A stretch of DNA of 64,000 nucleotides, from NCBI GenBank assembly GCA_035606695.1, contig DATNEW010000044.1, positions 51,837 to 115,836 of the forward strand, given 5' to 3'. Positions within the stretch are counted from its first letter, which is position 1. Each line of letters opens with the position of its first letter. Both the position numbers and the translations under genes were made by a program. The notes beneath the pieces were generated by a model. It saw nothing but the letters and a program-made list of their open reading frames with translations, made no database searches and was not told the DNA's origin. The stretch is from Gemmatimonadaceae bacterium (GTDB taxonomy: Bacteria; Gemmatimonadota; Gemmatimonadetes; Gemmatimonadales; Gemmatimonadaceae). Below, one piece after another: positions 33,513-42,416 of the stretch.

Positions 33513-34667
33513 ATGCGATCAGCGATGGGCGATGGGCGTTGGGCGTGGTTGTCCCGTGTCGCGATACGGGGCCTCTTAGCGTGCACGCTCGGCTCGACGC
33601 TCGGTGCGCAGGCGGACTCCGTTCCGCGGCCCAAGCCGCTCAGCAAGCCCGTGCGCGTTTGCGCGGGCGGTGACGTCACGCTCGGGACCAACCTTGATCC
33701 CTCGTGGGCGCGGGCGGGAGCGGACACCCTGTGGCGCTTCTACGGCAAGCGGCCCGATCCCGACAGCCTGGCGCCGGCGCTCAAGCCGTTCTTCGCCGGC
33801 GCGGACGTCATTCTGCTCAACGTCGAGGGTGCCATCGGCTCGGGGCCGGCGCCGGCCAAGTGCGGGCCGCGCTCGACGAGCTGCTTTGCGTTCCGGCAGC
33901 CGCCGGCGGCGGCGATGGCGCTTCGGCGCATCGCGGACAGCTCGGTGATCATCGTCGGCAACGTCGCGAACAACCACTCGCGCGATGCGGGCGAAGAGGG
34001 CCGCGATTCCACGGTCGCCGCGCTCACGGCCGCGGGCATCATCGTGACCGGCGCCGACACGCTCGCCACGCCGGTCGCCCTGCCGTCCGGCGACACCATT
34101 GCCTTCCTCGGCTTCCATACCGATACGACGACGCCCGATGCGCGCGATCTCGCCGCGGTGCGGCGCCACGTGGCGCGGGCGGTCGAGCGGTGGGGAACAG
34201 TCATCGTCACGATGCACCTGGGCGCCGAGGGACCAAAGGCGCAGCGTACCCGGAATGCTAATGAGCGATTTCTAAAGATGAGTCGAGGGAATCCGGTGGG
34301 GTTCGCGAATGCGGCGTTCTCGGGCGGGGCGACGCTCCTCGTCGGCCACGGGCCGCACGTACTCCGCGCCATCGAGTGGCGCGGCGACCGGCTGGCCGCC
34401 TACTCGCTTGGCAACCTGATCACGTACGGACCGTTCAAGCTGCGCGAGCCGACGAATCGCGGCGCGGTCTTGTGCGCAACCGTGGACGCCGATCGTCGCG
34501 TGACGGGCGCCGAGCTTCGCGCGACGATGCAACGCTGGCCGGGCGTGCTCGAGGCGGATTCGACGCGGCGCGCGTTTCGGTTGATCGATTCGCTGAGCGC
34601 GCTCGATTTTCCGCGCACCGGCGCGGTCGTCGATTCGAATGGGGTGGTTGAACGGCGTCGGCCGTGA
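33513..34667 (+). CDS. CapA-family metallophosphatase-like protein
   Basis: 384 residues with a signal peptide (WLSRVAIRGLLACTLGSTLG). CapA/PGA_cap domain: RVCAGGDVTLGTNLDPSW, DVILLNVEGAIGS, VIIVGNVANNHSRDAGEEG, VIVTMHLGAEG and ATLLVGHGPHVLRAIEWRGD, the five blocks of this calcineurin-like superfamily. In capsule systems CapA helps polyglutamate export; no capBC genes are near, so the role here is uncertain. The first codons are made of the GATGGGC repeat; ATG 33513, 33525 or 33531 could be used and no good ribosome site decides. Confidence 0.85.
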   Translation: MRSAMGDGRWAWLSRVAIRGLLACTLGSTLGAQADSVPRPKPLSKPVRVCAGGDVTLGTNLDPSWARAGADTLWRFYGKRPDPDSLAPALKPFFAGADVILLNVEGAIGSGPAPAKCGPRSTSCFAFRQPPAAAMALRRIADSSVIIVGNVANNHSRDAGEEGRDSTVAALTAAGIIVTGADTLATPVALPSGDTIAFLGFHTDTTTPDARDLAAVRRHVARAVERWGTVIVTMHLGAEGPKAQRTRNANERFLKMSRGNPVGFANAAFSGGATLLVGHGPHVLRAIEWRGDRLAAYSLGNLITYGPFKLREPTNRGAVLCATVDADRRVTGAELRATMQRWPGVLEADSTRRAFRLIDSLSALDFPRTGAVVDSNGVVERRRP

Positions 34668-34672
34668 GACGC

Positions 34673-34704
34673 TGTCATCCTTAGCGCCTTGGGCGCTGAG
34701 GATG
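34673..34704. terminator. Family B mini-hairpin acting as a convergent terminator
   Basis: GTCATCCTTAGCGCC, loop TT, GGGCGCTGAGGATGAC: a compact 15-pair form of repeat family B placed exactly between the ends of the convergent CapA and NlpC/P60 genes. Confidence 0.7.
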
Positions 34705-34711
34705 ACCTGCT

Positions 34712-35311
34712 TTACTGGGCGCCGCCGCCCTTCGCGGCCAGCGTCACCGGCGTCACCGGCGTCACCGGCGTCACGGTGGAATCATCCAGCGACAACATGC
34801 GACGCGCGCCCTTCCACATCTTGATGAGCGGCGAGAACGGCCGGTCGATCTTGCTCTCGATGACCTTGCCCGCGGTGCTGCTGGCGTGGATGTACTTGCC
34901 GTCGCCGATGTAGATGCCGACGTGGCTCACGCCCTTCTTGCCTTTGCCGAACGTCAGCACGTCGCCGGGCAGGAGGTGGCTCGTGTCCTTGTTCACCGCG
35001 AGGCCCACCGCCGCCTGCTGGCGCGCCGTGCGCGGCACGTCGAGGTTGAGCGCCGCCATGATGTATTTGATCAATCCGCTGCAGTCGAAGCCCCTGGGGG
35101 TCGTGCCCCCGCGCTTGTAACGCGTACCGATCTGCGCGCGGGCGAGCGCGACGATCGAGTCGCGGAGATCGTGCGCCGAGTTGCTGTACGCCTCGAACGG
35201 TTTCGGCGTGCCCGAGGCCTGAGCATTCGCGCGCACGGGCAGGCTGAGCCCGGCAATCGTGCAAAGCACGAGCGCCAATCGCGACAAAGGGTTCGTCGAC
35301 AGATTGCTCAT
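34712..35311 (-). CDS. NlpC/P60 cysteine peptidase
   Basis: 199 residues, signal peptide (LSRLALVLCTIAGLSLPVRANAQ). Cuts peptide stems of peptidoglycan. Catalytic Cys in PRGFDCSGLIKYI, catalytic His in KGVSHVGIYIGDGKYIHASS. The C-terminus ends with VTPVTPVTPVT coded by a 9-base tandem repeat (34742-34777), so its length may vary between strains. It has a good promoter at 35427-35455 and a structured 110-base leader, suggesting regulation at the RNA level, as is common for cell-wall hydrolases. Confidence 0.92.
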   Translation of the reverse strand: MSNLSTNPLSRLALVLCTIAGLSLPVRANAQASGTPKPFEAYSNSAHDLRDSIVALARAQIGTRYKRGGTTPRGFDCSGLIKYIMAALNLDVPRTARQQAAVGLAVNKDTSHLLPGDVLTFGKGKKGVSHVGIYIGDGKYIHASSTAGKVIESKIDRPFSPLIKMWKGARRMLSLDDSTVTPVTPVTPVTLAAKGGGAQ

Positions 35312-35314
35312 TCG

Positions 35315-35425
35315 AGGATTCTCAGGACCGACAACGGCTGCGTGCGGCCAAACGTCCGGGCCAGCTACCGCGATCAGGCAGGTTCTTGGGCGAGCGACTT
35401 GCCGCTAGGGTCGCTTACCGCTGGT
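35315..35425 (-). promoter_or_regulatory. Structured 5' leader of the NlpC/P60 gene
   Basis: About 110 bases between the promoter and ATG. Visible pairing: AGCGAC..GTCGCT (10-base loop CTAGCGGCAA type), then CAAGAACCTGCC, GCGGTAGCTGGCCC and a stem GGAC..GTCC near the start codon. The GGTAGCTGG segment recalls the 3' part of GEMM-type riboswitches but the rest does not match that consensus, so I do not assign a class. Confidence 0.35.
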
Positions 35426-35426
35426 G

Positions 35427-35455
35427 AGTCTACGGCGGTCGGGCGGCAGGGTCAA
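35427..35455 (-). promoter_or_regulatory. Sigma70-type promoter of the NlpC/P60 gene
   Basis: On the minus strand TTGACC (35455-35450), 17-base spacer, TAGACT (35432-35427). Confidence 0.65.
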
Positions 35456-35541
35456 CAATTAACCGGAGTATCGGCCCCAGCGGTGAGAATCATCACTCGC
35501 GTATGGTGATTTCCATGGGCGGCCAAATCGCCCGGGCGGAA

Positions 35542-36171
35542 TCAGCGGATGCCGAGCAGCTTGTGCGTCTGGATGCTGAGGCGCCACCGCGGATGCGCCA
35601 TGCAGTACGCGAGCGCGGCACGCGTATTCGCCTCGGCGTCGGGGCCGTCCATCGGCTGCAGATAGAACTGCTCGAAGTCGAGCGACTCGAGGCGGGCGGG
35701 GTCGATGCCGGGCTGTGGAAAGACGAGCTTGAGCTCGTTGCCGCGGGTGAGCACGAGCGGCGCGCGCGCCTTGGGGCTCACGCAAATCCAGTCGAGGCCG
35801 CGGGGCGGTGGCTGCGTTCCATTCGTCTCGACGGCGACCTCGAAGCCGCGTTCGTGCAGCGCATCGATCGCCGCCTCGTCGAGCTGCAGGAGCGGTTCGC
35901 CGCCGGTGCACACCACGAGCGGGCGACCCTGAGACACGTCGGGCCATCGCTCCGCGACGGCGCGCGCAAGGTCGTCGGCGGTCGCGAACTTGCCGCCGTC
36001 CGGCCCGACGCCGACGAAGTCGGTATCACAGAAATCGCAAATCGCCGTGCCGCGATCGGAGTCGCGGCCCGTCCAGAGATTGCAGCCGGCGAAGCGGCAA
36101 AACACCGCCGGGCGTCCCGCGTTCGCGCCTTCGCCCTGCAGCGTGTAAAAGATTTCCTTGACGGTATACAT
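35542..36171 (-). CDS. queE: 7-carboxy-7-deazaguanine synthase (radical SAM)
   Basis: 209 residues from ATG 36171. Makes the CDG precursor of queuosine from carboxytetrahydropterin. N-terminus MYTVKEIFYTLQGEGANAGR is the QueE signature; the cluster-binding cysteines are in CRFAGCNLW..(16 residues)..AICDFCD (Cx14-type spacing of QueE, not CxxxCxxC). VVCTGGEPLLQ and VETNGTQPPPRGLDWICVSP follow. It starts one base before the end of queC; the two are translated as a unit. Confidence 0.95.
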   Translation of the reverse strand: MYTVKEIFYTLQGEGANAGRPAVFCRFAGCNLWTGRDSDRGTAICDFCDTDFVGVGPDGGKFATADDLARAVAERWPDVSQGRPLVVCTGGEPLLQLDEAAIDALHERGFEVAVETNGTQPPPRGLDWICVSPKARAPLVLTRGNELKLVFPQPGIDPARLESLDFEQFYLQPMDGPDAEANTRAALAYCMAHPRWRLSIQTHKLLGIR

Positions 36172-36172
36172 C

Positions 36173-36871
36173 TCAGCCAGCGTACCTCGCGGGATCCTTC
36201 GCTCCCGCCTCGGCGAAACCCCGCAAGCGCAGCTGGCATGCATCGCAGTGACCGCACGCGGCACCCGTTGCATCAGGATCGTAGCAGCTCTGCGTGATCG
36301 AGTAATCGACGCCGAGCTCGAGTCCCATCCGAATGATCTGCGCCTTCGTGAGATCGATGAGCGGCGTCTGAATGCGCACGGGGTTCGTCCCCTCGACTCC
36401 GCCGCGCGTCGCGAGATTCGCCATGCGCTCGTAGGCGGCGATGTACTCGGGCCGACAGTCGGGATAGCCCGAGTAATCGAGCGCATTCACGCCAATGAAA
36501 ATGTCGCCCGCCTGAAGCACTTCGGCCCACGCCAGCGCGAACGACAGAAAGATCGTATTGCGCGCCGGAACGTAGGTGATGGGAATTCCTGTCTCGTGCA
36601 CGCTCACGTCGCGATCCTTCGGCACATCGATCGCGGTGTTCGTCAGCGCCGATCCACCGAACGTGCGCAGATCGATGTCCGCGACCACGTGATCGCGGAC
36701 ATCGTATCGCGCGGCGACGCGGCGCGCCGATTCGATCTCGGTCGCGTGGCGCTGGCCGTAGCGAAACGTCATTGCGTGCACGTCGAATCCTTCCTCGAGC
36801 GCGTAGGCGAGCAGCGTCGTCGAATCCAGTCCCCCGCTCAGGAGCAACACCGCTTTTCGTGCGTCGGACAT
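36173..36871 (-). CDS. queC: 7-cyano-7-deazaguanine synthase
   Basis: 232 residues from ATG 36871. Converts CDG to preQ0 using ATP and ammonia. PP-loop [12 protein letters not shown] near the N-terminus, [44 protein letters not shown], and the C-terminal zinc site [20 protein letters not shown]. The start overlaps the stop of the PLP-enzyme gene by one base and queE follows after one base, so the three are probably co-transcribed. Confidence 0.95.
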   Translation of the reverse strand: MSDARKAVLLLSGGLDSTTLLAYALEEGFDVHAMTFRYGQRHATEIESARRVAARYDVRDHVVADIDLRTFGGSALTNTAIDVPKDRDVSVHETGIPITYVPARNTIFLSFALAWAEVLQAGDIFIGVNALDYSGYPDCRPEYIAAYERMANLATRGGVEGTNPVRIQTPLIDLTKAQIIRMGLELGVDYSITQSCYDPDATGAACGHCDACQLRLRGFAEAGAKDPARYAG

Positions 36872-37989
36872 CAGCTCAGCGCGGCCTCGAAGTCGGCGCG
36901 CAGATCGTCGACGTGCTCCAGGCCGATCGACACGCGCAGCAGATTCTGCGGCGCGCGCGTGGCCGGACCTTCGACCGACGCGCGATTCTCGATCAAGCTC
37001 TCCGTGCCGCCGAGGCTCGTCGCGTAGGTGAAGAGCTGGAGACGTTTCGCGATGGCGATCGACTCCTCCTGCGAACGGCCGACTTGCACGGAGAGCATGC
37101 CGCCAAAGCCGCGCATCTGCCGGCACGCGATCGTGTGGCCGGGATGCGTGACGAGTCCCGGATAATGCACCGCCTCGACCTTCGGTTGTGCCGAGAGAAA
37201 CTCGGCCAGCGCGTGCGCGGTCGCGCTCTGTGCGTTCACTCGCAGCGGCAGCGTGCGAATGCCGCGCATGGTGAGCCAACACTCGAATGGTGACGGCACC
37301 GCGCCGCCGAGCATTTGAATCGAGTTCACTTTTTGATACAGCTCACCATTCTCGCGAAACACCAGGGCGCCGCCGAGGACGTCGCTATGGCCGCCGAGGT
37401 ATTTCGTCGTCGAGTGCATCGAGACATCGGCGCCAAGTTGCAGGGGACGTTGCAATACCGGCGTGCCCCACGTGTTGTCGACCGCGGTGACCGCGCCGCC
37501 GCGCCGCGCGATGTCGGCGATCGCTTCGATGTCGACGACGCGCAGCAATGGGTTCGACGGCGTCTCGATCCAGATCAGTCGGGTGGACCGTTTCATCGTG
37601 CCGCGCACCGCGTCGAGATTCGTCATGTCGACGGTCGACACATCCATGCCCCAGGGGCCGAGCACCTCGCGCGCGAGCTTGATCGAGCCGAAGTACGCAT
37701 CGTCCGGAAGAATGACGTGCGCGCCGGGGCCGATGGCCTGGAGCATCGTCATCGTCGCCGCGGAGCCCGAAGAGAATGCAGCGCTGGCGGCGCCGCCTTC
37801 GAGCTGCGTCAGGCATTGCTCGAGCGCGGCACGATTGGGGTTCGTGTATCGCGAGTAGAGGTAGCCGGCCGGCGAGCTGCCGTCGGCTTCGCGGCCGAAG
37901 GTCGTGGAGAGTTGAATCGCCGGTGTAACGGCGCCCGTGGCCGCGTCGATTCCGTGGCCGGCGTGCACCGCAAGGGTTTCGATGTGCAT
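36871..37989 (-). CDS. Cystathionine gamma-synthase/lyase-type PLP enzyme
   Basis: 372 residues from ATG 37989. Trans-sulfuration family (fold type I): [71 protein letters not shown], the PLP lysine in [20 protein letters not shown], and [16 protein letters not shown]. Acts on cystathionine, homoserine esters or methionine; by motif alone synthase and lyase cannot be separated. The frame upstream of 37989 translates only the GATGGGC tandem repeat and is excluded. Leads the queC-queE genes; no functional link is obvious. Confidence 0.9.
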   Translation of the reverse strand: MHIETLAVHAGHGIDAATGAVTPAIQLSTTFGREADGSSPAGYLYSRYTNPNRAALEQCLTQLEGGAASAAFSSGSAATMTMLQAIGPGAHVILPDDAYFGSIKLAREVLGPWGMDVSTVDMTNLDAVRGTMKRSTRLIWIETPSNPLLRVVDIEAIADIARRGGAVTAVDNTWGTPVLQRPLQLGADVSMHSTTKYLGGHSDVLGGALVFRENGELYQKVNSIQMLGGAVPSPFECWLTMRGIRTLPLRVNAQSATAHALAEFLSAQPKVEAVHYPGLVTHPGHTIACRQMRGFGGMLSVQVGRSQEESIAIAKRLQLFTYATSLGGTESLIENRASVEGPATRAPQNLLRVSIGLEHVDDLRADFEAALS

Positions 37990-37993
37990 TGCG

Positions 37994-38043
37994 TGTTGGG
38001 CGATGGGCGATGGGCGATGGGCGATGGGCGATGGGCCTTGGGC
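37994..38043. repeat. Tandem heptamer repeat GATGGGC
   Basis: Five to six direct copies of GATGGGC with flanking TTGGGC variants, immediately before the start codon of the PLP enzyme. A shorter version of the same repeat (two to three copies) forms the first codons of the CapA gene at 33523-33547. Confidence 0.85.
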
Positions 38044-38143
38044 GAAACATCGACGCGCACGCAGCGGCACCCGAGCGCGGCCCGTACATAAGTTAGTGTT
38101 ACCGGGCTGACCCGCCCATCGGCCAACTCTCATCACCTATCGC

Positions 38144-39913
38144 ATGCACTCCTTCCGCATATTCGGCGCAACGCTCGTCGCTGTTCCCGCGGCGCTGTTG
38201 GCGCAAAATCCGAAGACACAACCGCGCACTCGTGCGTCGCAGCCGACCACCGCGGCCATCACCGCCAACGACCTCAAAACGCGGTTGTACATCTATGCCG
38301 CGGATTCGATGGAAGGCCGGGAGACCGGCACGCGCGGTCACGTGAAAGCAACGAACTACATCGCCGCGCAGCTTCGGGCGCTCGGCCTCAAGCCGATGGG
38401 CGACAACGGCACGTACTTCCAGAACGTGCCCGTGATTCGCTCCGCGCTCGATCCCAGCTCGACGATCATCGCCGACGGCGTGACGCTGCACGCGGGAACG
38501 GATTTCATCGCCAGTCCGGGCCGCGGCAACACCGGTGCGTTTCCGAGTGCGGTCGTGGTGTACGGCGGCGTTGCCGGCGAAGGAACACCATTGGGCAGCG
38601 ATCAGGCACGGGGAAAGATCGAGCTGCTGCGGCAGCCGGCGAACGCGGGGCGCGGCGGGTTCGGAGGACGCGGCGCGTTTGGTCGAGGAGCCGCCAACGC
38701 CAATGGCGCGGCGGCCACAATCACCGTGATGGACGAGTTGTCGCCCACGCTGGTACAGAACGCGCTGCATCCGCGCGAAGGCAGCGTTCGGCTCGAGCCC
38801 GAGCCGTCGGATGCGTCGGCGCCGCCGACAATCACGCTCTCGCGTCACGCCGCGGAGCAACTCCTTGGGACGTCGCTCGACGCGGCAACCAAGGGCGCGA
38901 CGGGCAAATCGATCTCGGCGAACATCAAGTTCATCGATACGCCGGCGCCGGCGCGGAACGTCGTCGCGGCGTACGAGGGGCACGATCCCAGGCTGAAGAA
39001 CGAGTGGGTGGCGATGGGTGCCCACAATGACCACATCGGCATTCGCGCGCAGGGTGCGGTGGATCACGACTCGCTGCATCTGTTCAACCAGGCGGCGTAT
39101 CCGATTCGCGAGCGTATCGCGCTGTACAATCTCGAGCATCACATCTGCGGCGGACGGCAGCAGCAGAACTGTGGTCCGGCGACGGCGCCGCAGGCGGCGC
39201 ACTTGGATTCGCTCAACGCGCAGATCGCGGCGATTCACGTCAATCTCGACAGCGTGCGCAAAGCGAACGGCGGTATTCGCGCCGATTCGATCAACAACGG
39301 TGCGGACGACGACGGCTCGGGCACGGTGACGCTGCTCGAGATCGCGGAGCGTTTCGCGAAGGAGAAGCCGAACACGAAGCGCTCGATGCTCTTCGTGTGG
39401 CACGTCGGTGAAGAGAAGGGCTTGTGGGGGTCGCAGTACATCACCGATCATCCGCCGGTGCCGCGCGATTCGATCGTGGCGCAGCTCAACATGGACATGG
39501 TGGGCCGCGGCGCGGCGACGGACTTGTTCGAGGGTGGCCCGAACTACCTGCAACTCGTCGGCTCACGCCGCGTGTCGACGGAGCTGGGCGACTTGATCGA
39601 GACGCTGAACGAGACGGAGAAGCCGCCGTTCGTGTTCGACTATCAGTATGACGCGAACGGGCATCCGGAGAACATTTACTGCCGGAGCGATCACTTCAAC
39701 TACGCGCGCTACGGCATTCCGATCGTGTTCGTGACGACGGGATTGCATGGCGACTATCACCAGGTGACGGACGAGCCGGAGTACATCGACTATCCGCACA
39801 TGGCGAAGATCGGGAATTTCATGTATCGGGTGGGGAATTACGTGGCCGACATGGATCATCGGCCGAAGGTGGATCATGCGGTCGGTGATCCGAAAGCGCG
39901 GTGTCAGCAGTAA
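38144..39913 (+). CDS. Secreted M28-family zinc peptidase
   Basis: 589 residues with signal peptide MHSFRIFGATLVAVPAALLAQ. Dinuclear zinc ligands of M28: His and Asp in VAMGAHNDHIG, bridging Asp in NNGADDDGSGTVTLLE, Glu pair in VWHVGEEKGLWGSQY, Asp in QLNMDMVGRG, last His in HGDYHQVTDEPEYID. A PA-like insert with a Gly-Arg-rich stretch (GRGGFGGRGAFGRGAAN, ~185-200) precedes the catalytic domain, and about 90 extra residues with a Cys pair (CGGRQQQNC) separate the first and second zinc motifs. Aminopeptidase is the likely activity. Confidence 0.92.
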   Translation: MHSFRIFGATLVAVPAALLAQNPKTQPRTRASQPTTAAITANDLKTRLYIYAADSMEGRETGTRGHVKATNYIAAQLRALGLKPMGDNGTYFQNVPVIRSALDPSSTIIADGVTLHAGTDFIASPGRGNTGAFPSAVVVYGGVAGEGTPLGSDQARGKIELLRQPANAGRGGFGGRGAFGRGAANANGAAATITVMDELSPTLVQNALHPREGSVRLEPEPSDASAPPTITLSRHAAEQLLGTSLDAATKGATGKSISANIKFIDTPAPARNVVAAYEGHDPRLKNEWVAMGAHNDHIGIRAQGAVDHDSLHLFNQAAYPIRERIALYNLEHHICGGRQQQNCGPATAPQAAHLDSLNAQIAAIHVNLDSVRKANGGIRADSINNGADDDGSGTVTLLEIAERFAKEKPNTKRSMLFVWHVGEEKGLWGSQYITDHPPVPRDSIVAQLNMDMVGRGAATDLFEGGPNYLQLVGSRRVSTELGDLIETLNETEKPPFVFDYQYDANGHPENIYCRSDHFNYARYGIPIVFVTTGLHGDYHQVTDEPEYIDYPHMAKIGNFMYRVGNYVADMDHRPKVDHAVGDPKARCQQ

Positions 39914-39940
39914 GTAGTTCGTAATAACAAAATAATAAAA

Positions 39941-40022
39941 AACGACAAGATCTGACCACATCCGACGAGATCGGGACACCATGGTTTGCCGGTTTGGTCA
40001 GACGTGGTCAGATCGTGTCGTT
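39941..40022. repeat. Intergenic palindromic repeat, family A, copy 3
   Basis: AACGACAAGATCTGACCACA (left, 39941) with TCCGAC, and GTCAGACGTGGTCAGATCGT with GTCGTT (right, to 40022). It lies between the convergent M28 peptidase gene and the hypothetical gene ending at 40048 and may act as a bidirectional stop. Confidence 0.8.
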
Positions 40023-40047
40023 CTTATTTGTTGCTCGGCCGTCCGAT

Positions 40048-40695
40048 CTAGTCGAACAGCCGAAGCAACCGATCCATGACCCGCGCCGCCGCCCGGTCGT
40101 TCGCGTCGCCGCTCTTCTCGTCCGGCGTCCAATAGCTGTAGGCGCGGTACTTCGAGCCGTCGCGAATCTCGACATAGAGCGTCGTCCCGTCCAGCCCAAG
40201 CCGCGACGGCTGTTGCGGCAGCGTCAGAATACCCCCCGACCGCAACTCGGCAAGCGCCGACGTCCAATCGACTGGGCGTTTGGGCTCCACGACGCACGTC
40301 TCCACCCATCCGCCGCGCACCGCGTCGCTGCAGCCGAACTCCTTCGCGCGGTTCCGCATCGCCGCCGTCCAAACTTCCTGATCGTGCTGCGCGATCGGAC
40401 GTTCGGGATCGTCCGGCACGTCGAACCGCGGAGTCGTTCCCGGCCACCCCAGGACGAGCGCACCGGTGACTTCGTCGGCATGGCGTCGAATGCGAATGAA
40501 GTTTTCAGGAATCATGATCCCGAATCCGATGTACGCACGAATCTCGAGATCGCCCGTCGCGATCGGCGCGCTGCGCAGAGGGACCGCATAGCCCGCGACG
40601 CGTGCGACGGAATCCGCTTCATCCGCGATCGGATCGCGCGTGCCGCGTTGTGCGACCGCCGTGCGCGCGATCCAACACGCGAGCGCCGCGGCCAC
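40048..40695 (-). CDS. Hypothetical secreted protein, last gene of the chemoreceptor operon
   Basis: 215 residues from GTG 40695, beginning with a signal peptide MAAALACWIARTAVAQ. A CTG codon at 40710 that overlaps the chemoreceptor stop would add 5 residues; no ATG is suitable (the long frame overlaps the chemoreceptor). Mature part has one Cys pair (EFGCSDAVRGGWVETCVVE), SALAELRSGGILTLPQQPSR and a YRAYSYWTPDE segment; no family recognised. Because it lies 11 bases behind the chemoreceptor it may belong to the same sensing unit. Confidence 0.65.
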   Translation of the reverse strand: MAAALACWIARTAVAQRGTRDPIADEADSVARVAGYAVPLRSAPIATGDLEIRAYIGFGIMIPENFIRIRRHADEVTGALVLGWPGTTPRFDVPDDPERPIAQHDQEVWTAAMRNRAKEFGCSDAVRGGWVETCVVEPKRPVDWTSALAELRSGGILTLPQQPSRLGLDGTTLYVEIRDGSKYRAYSYWTPDEKSGDANDRAAARVMDRLLRLFD

Positions 40696-40706
40696 AACGA
40701 CAGGTC

Positions 40707-42416
40707 TCAGGTGCGAAGTCCGCCGACGAGCTCGCGCAGCTGCGTCGAGCCATGCAGCAGCATGTTCGACGCGGACGTCATCTGCTCGCACGCCGCCGAC
40801 TGTTCCTGCGTCGACGCGCTGATCTGCTCGGCGGCGGCCGCATGCTCCTCGGCTGTCTTGGCGATCGTCTCGAGACTGCTCGCCGCACCGGTCACCGCGA
40901 ACGCGTTCGCTTCCGCGGCACCCGTGACGCCCACCGCCGCGACGCGCGTGCGCTCGGCCGCGTCCGAGATGGTGCGCAACGCATCGTCGATGTCGCGCGA
41001 CACGCGTTCGATTTCACCCACGCGCCCCGCGCTCGATTCCATCGCCCGCGTGCTCAGTGTCACGCGCGACGTGACGACGCCCGTCATCGAGACGATGTCG
41101 TCCGCCGCCTTTTGCGATTGTTCGGCGAGCTTGCGCACTTCGTCCGCCACCACGGCGAAGCCGCGGCCGGCATCGCCCGCGCGGGCCGCCTCGATCGCGG
41201 CGTTCAGCGCGAGCAGGTTCGTCTGATCGGCGATCTGTCCCACCGACGCCACGAAGCGATTGATGTCGGCGACGGTCGTGTTGAGCGCGCGAATCTCGCC
41301 CGCCGCGCTCTCGACGCTGTGCTTCACGTCGACGAGAATCCCGAGCGCGCGATCGATCTCCATGCGCTTGGCCTGCGCGGCGCCTTCGATGCTGCGCGCC
41401 AGATCTGTCACCTCCACCGAGCGTGCTTTCACGCCGTCGGCCGCTTCGCGAATCACCTGCAGCGTCTCGTCCACGGTGCGCAACTGTCGCACTTGTGTTT
41501 CGGCGCCCTGTGAGACTTCCGTCATGGCGCTCGCCATCTGGGTCGCCGAAAGGGAGATCTGCTCCGAGACGGACGCGAGATCGTGCGCGGAGCTCGAGAC
41601 TTCCTCCGCGGTCTTTGCGGCAAACGATACCACGCGCGACAGCGATTCACCGGTGTGATTCATCGCCGACGCGAGAATGCTGAATTCGCCCGGCATCGCA
41701 CCGTTCTCACGGCTCGACAAGTCGCCTTCGCTCAAGCGACGCGCGTGCGACACGAGCAGATCGAGCGGCTCGCCGATGCGGCGAACGGTGTACGCCACGA
41801 TGACGATCGCCAGCACGAGCGCGACCGAAAGCAAGAGCAGCATTGTATTCGACCGGCGCCGCGCTTCGGACGCGAGATCGCGCTGCGCGGCGTCCACCTT
41901 CTTCGCCTTGATGTCGCCAAGGCGTTCGATGTTCGTGAGCAGGTTGTCCGTCGACTCCTGCGCGTGCGCCGCGGCCTTGCGCGCGTCGTCGGCGCGGCCC
42001 AGATCGGCCAGCCGGTGGCCGCGTGCGAAGTCGACTTCGATCGACGACAGCTTGGTATCGATCGCGGCGACGATCGCCAGCTCGGCGGAGTTCTGCCCGG
42101 GCAGGCTGTTCATCTTGCGCTGCACGTCGTGCGCGGCCCAGCCGTAACGGCGGAAGGCGCTCTCCGACGCGGTGTCGCGCGAATCGATGTAGCGGTTGCC
42201 GGCGTCGATGGTCTTCGCGACGTCGGCCGAGAGTTGATTGGCGAGCTGCGACTCGGTCTGCACTTCGGCGAGCGATTGCGTGATCGTCGCCGACATGCTG
42301 TCGAAGGTGCGGCGCGAGACCACGCCCGCGACGAACAGAATCGCCACGAGCACGCCGAAGCCCAGCCACAGGCGCGTACGAATCGAATTCAAGTTGAAAC
42401 GTTCGAGAAAGCTCAT
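40707..42416 (-). CDS. Methyl-accepting chemotaxis protein
   Basis: 569 residues. Membrane helix 1 (~15-35), a ~150-residue helical periplasmic part (four-helix-bundle type), membrane helix 2 (~190-210, [20 protein letters not shown]), HAMP ([20 protein letters not shown]), then the long cytoplasmic coiled coil with the invariant tip [20 protein letters not shown] and [18 protein letters not shown]. It signals to CheA through CheW. The ATG overlaps the stop of a periplasmic binding protein gene (ATGA), pointing to a binding-protein-dependent receptor. Confidence 0.95.
   Translation of the reverse strand: MSFLERFNLNSIRTRLWLGFGVLVAILFVAGVVSRRTFDSMSATITQSLAEVQTESQLANQLSADVAKTIDAGNRYIDSRDTASESAFRRYGWAAHDVQRKMNSLPGQNSAELAIVAAIDTKLSSIEVDFARGHRLADLGRADDARKAAAHAQESTDNLLTNIERLGDIKAKKVDAAQRDLASEARRRSNTMLLLLSVALVLAIVIVAYTVRRIGEPLDLLVSHARRLSEGDLSSRENGAMPGEFSILASAMNHTGESLSRVVSFAAKTAEEVSSSAHDLASVSEQISLSATQMASAMTEVSQGAETQVRQLRTVDETLQVIREAADGVKARSVEVTDLARSIEGAAQAKRMEIDRALGILVDVKHSVESAAGEIRALNTTVADINRFVASVGQIADQTNLLALNAAIEAARAGDAGRGFAVVADEVRKLAEQSQKAADDIVSMTGVVTSRVTLSTRAMESSAGRVGEIERVSRDIDDALRTISDAAERTRVAAVGVTGAAEANAFAVTGAASSLETIAKTAEEHAAAAEQISASTQEQSAACEQMTSASNMLLHGSTQLRELVGGLRT

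Noticed and set aside
35315..35425. GEMM-type c-di-GMP riboswitch before NlpC/P60
   Set aside because: Only GGTAGC fits; the GGGCAAACC and GACGCAAAGCC segments are missing.
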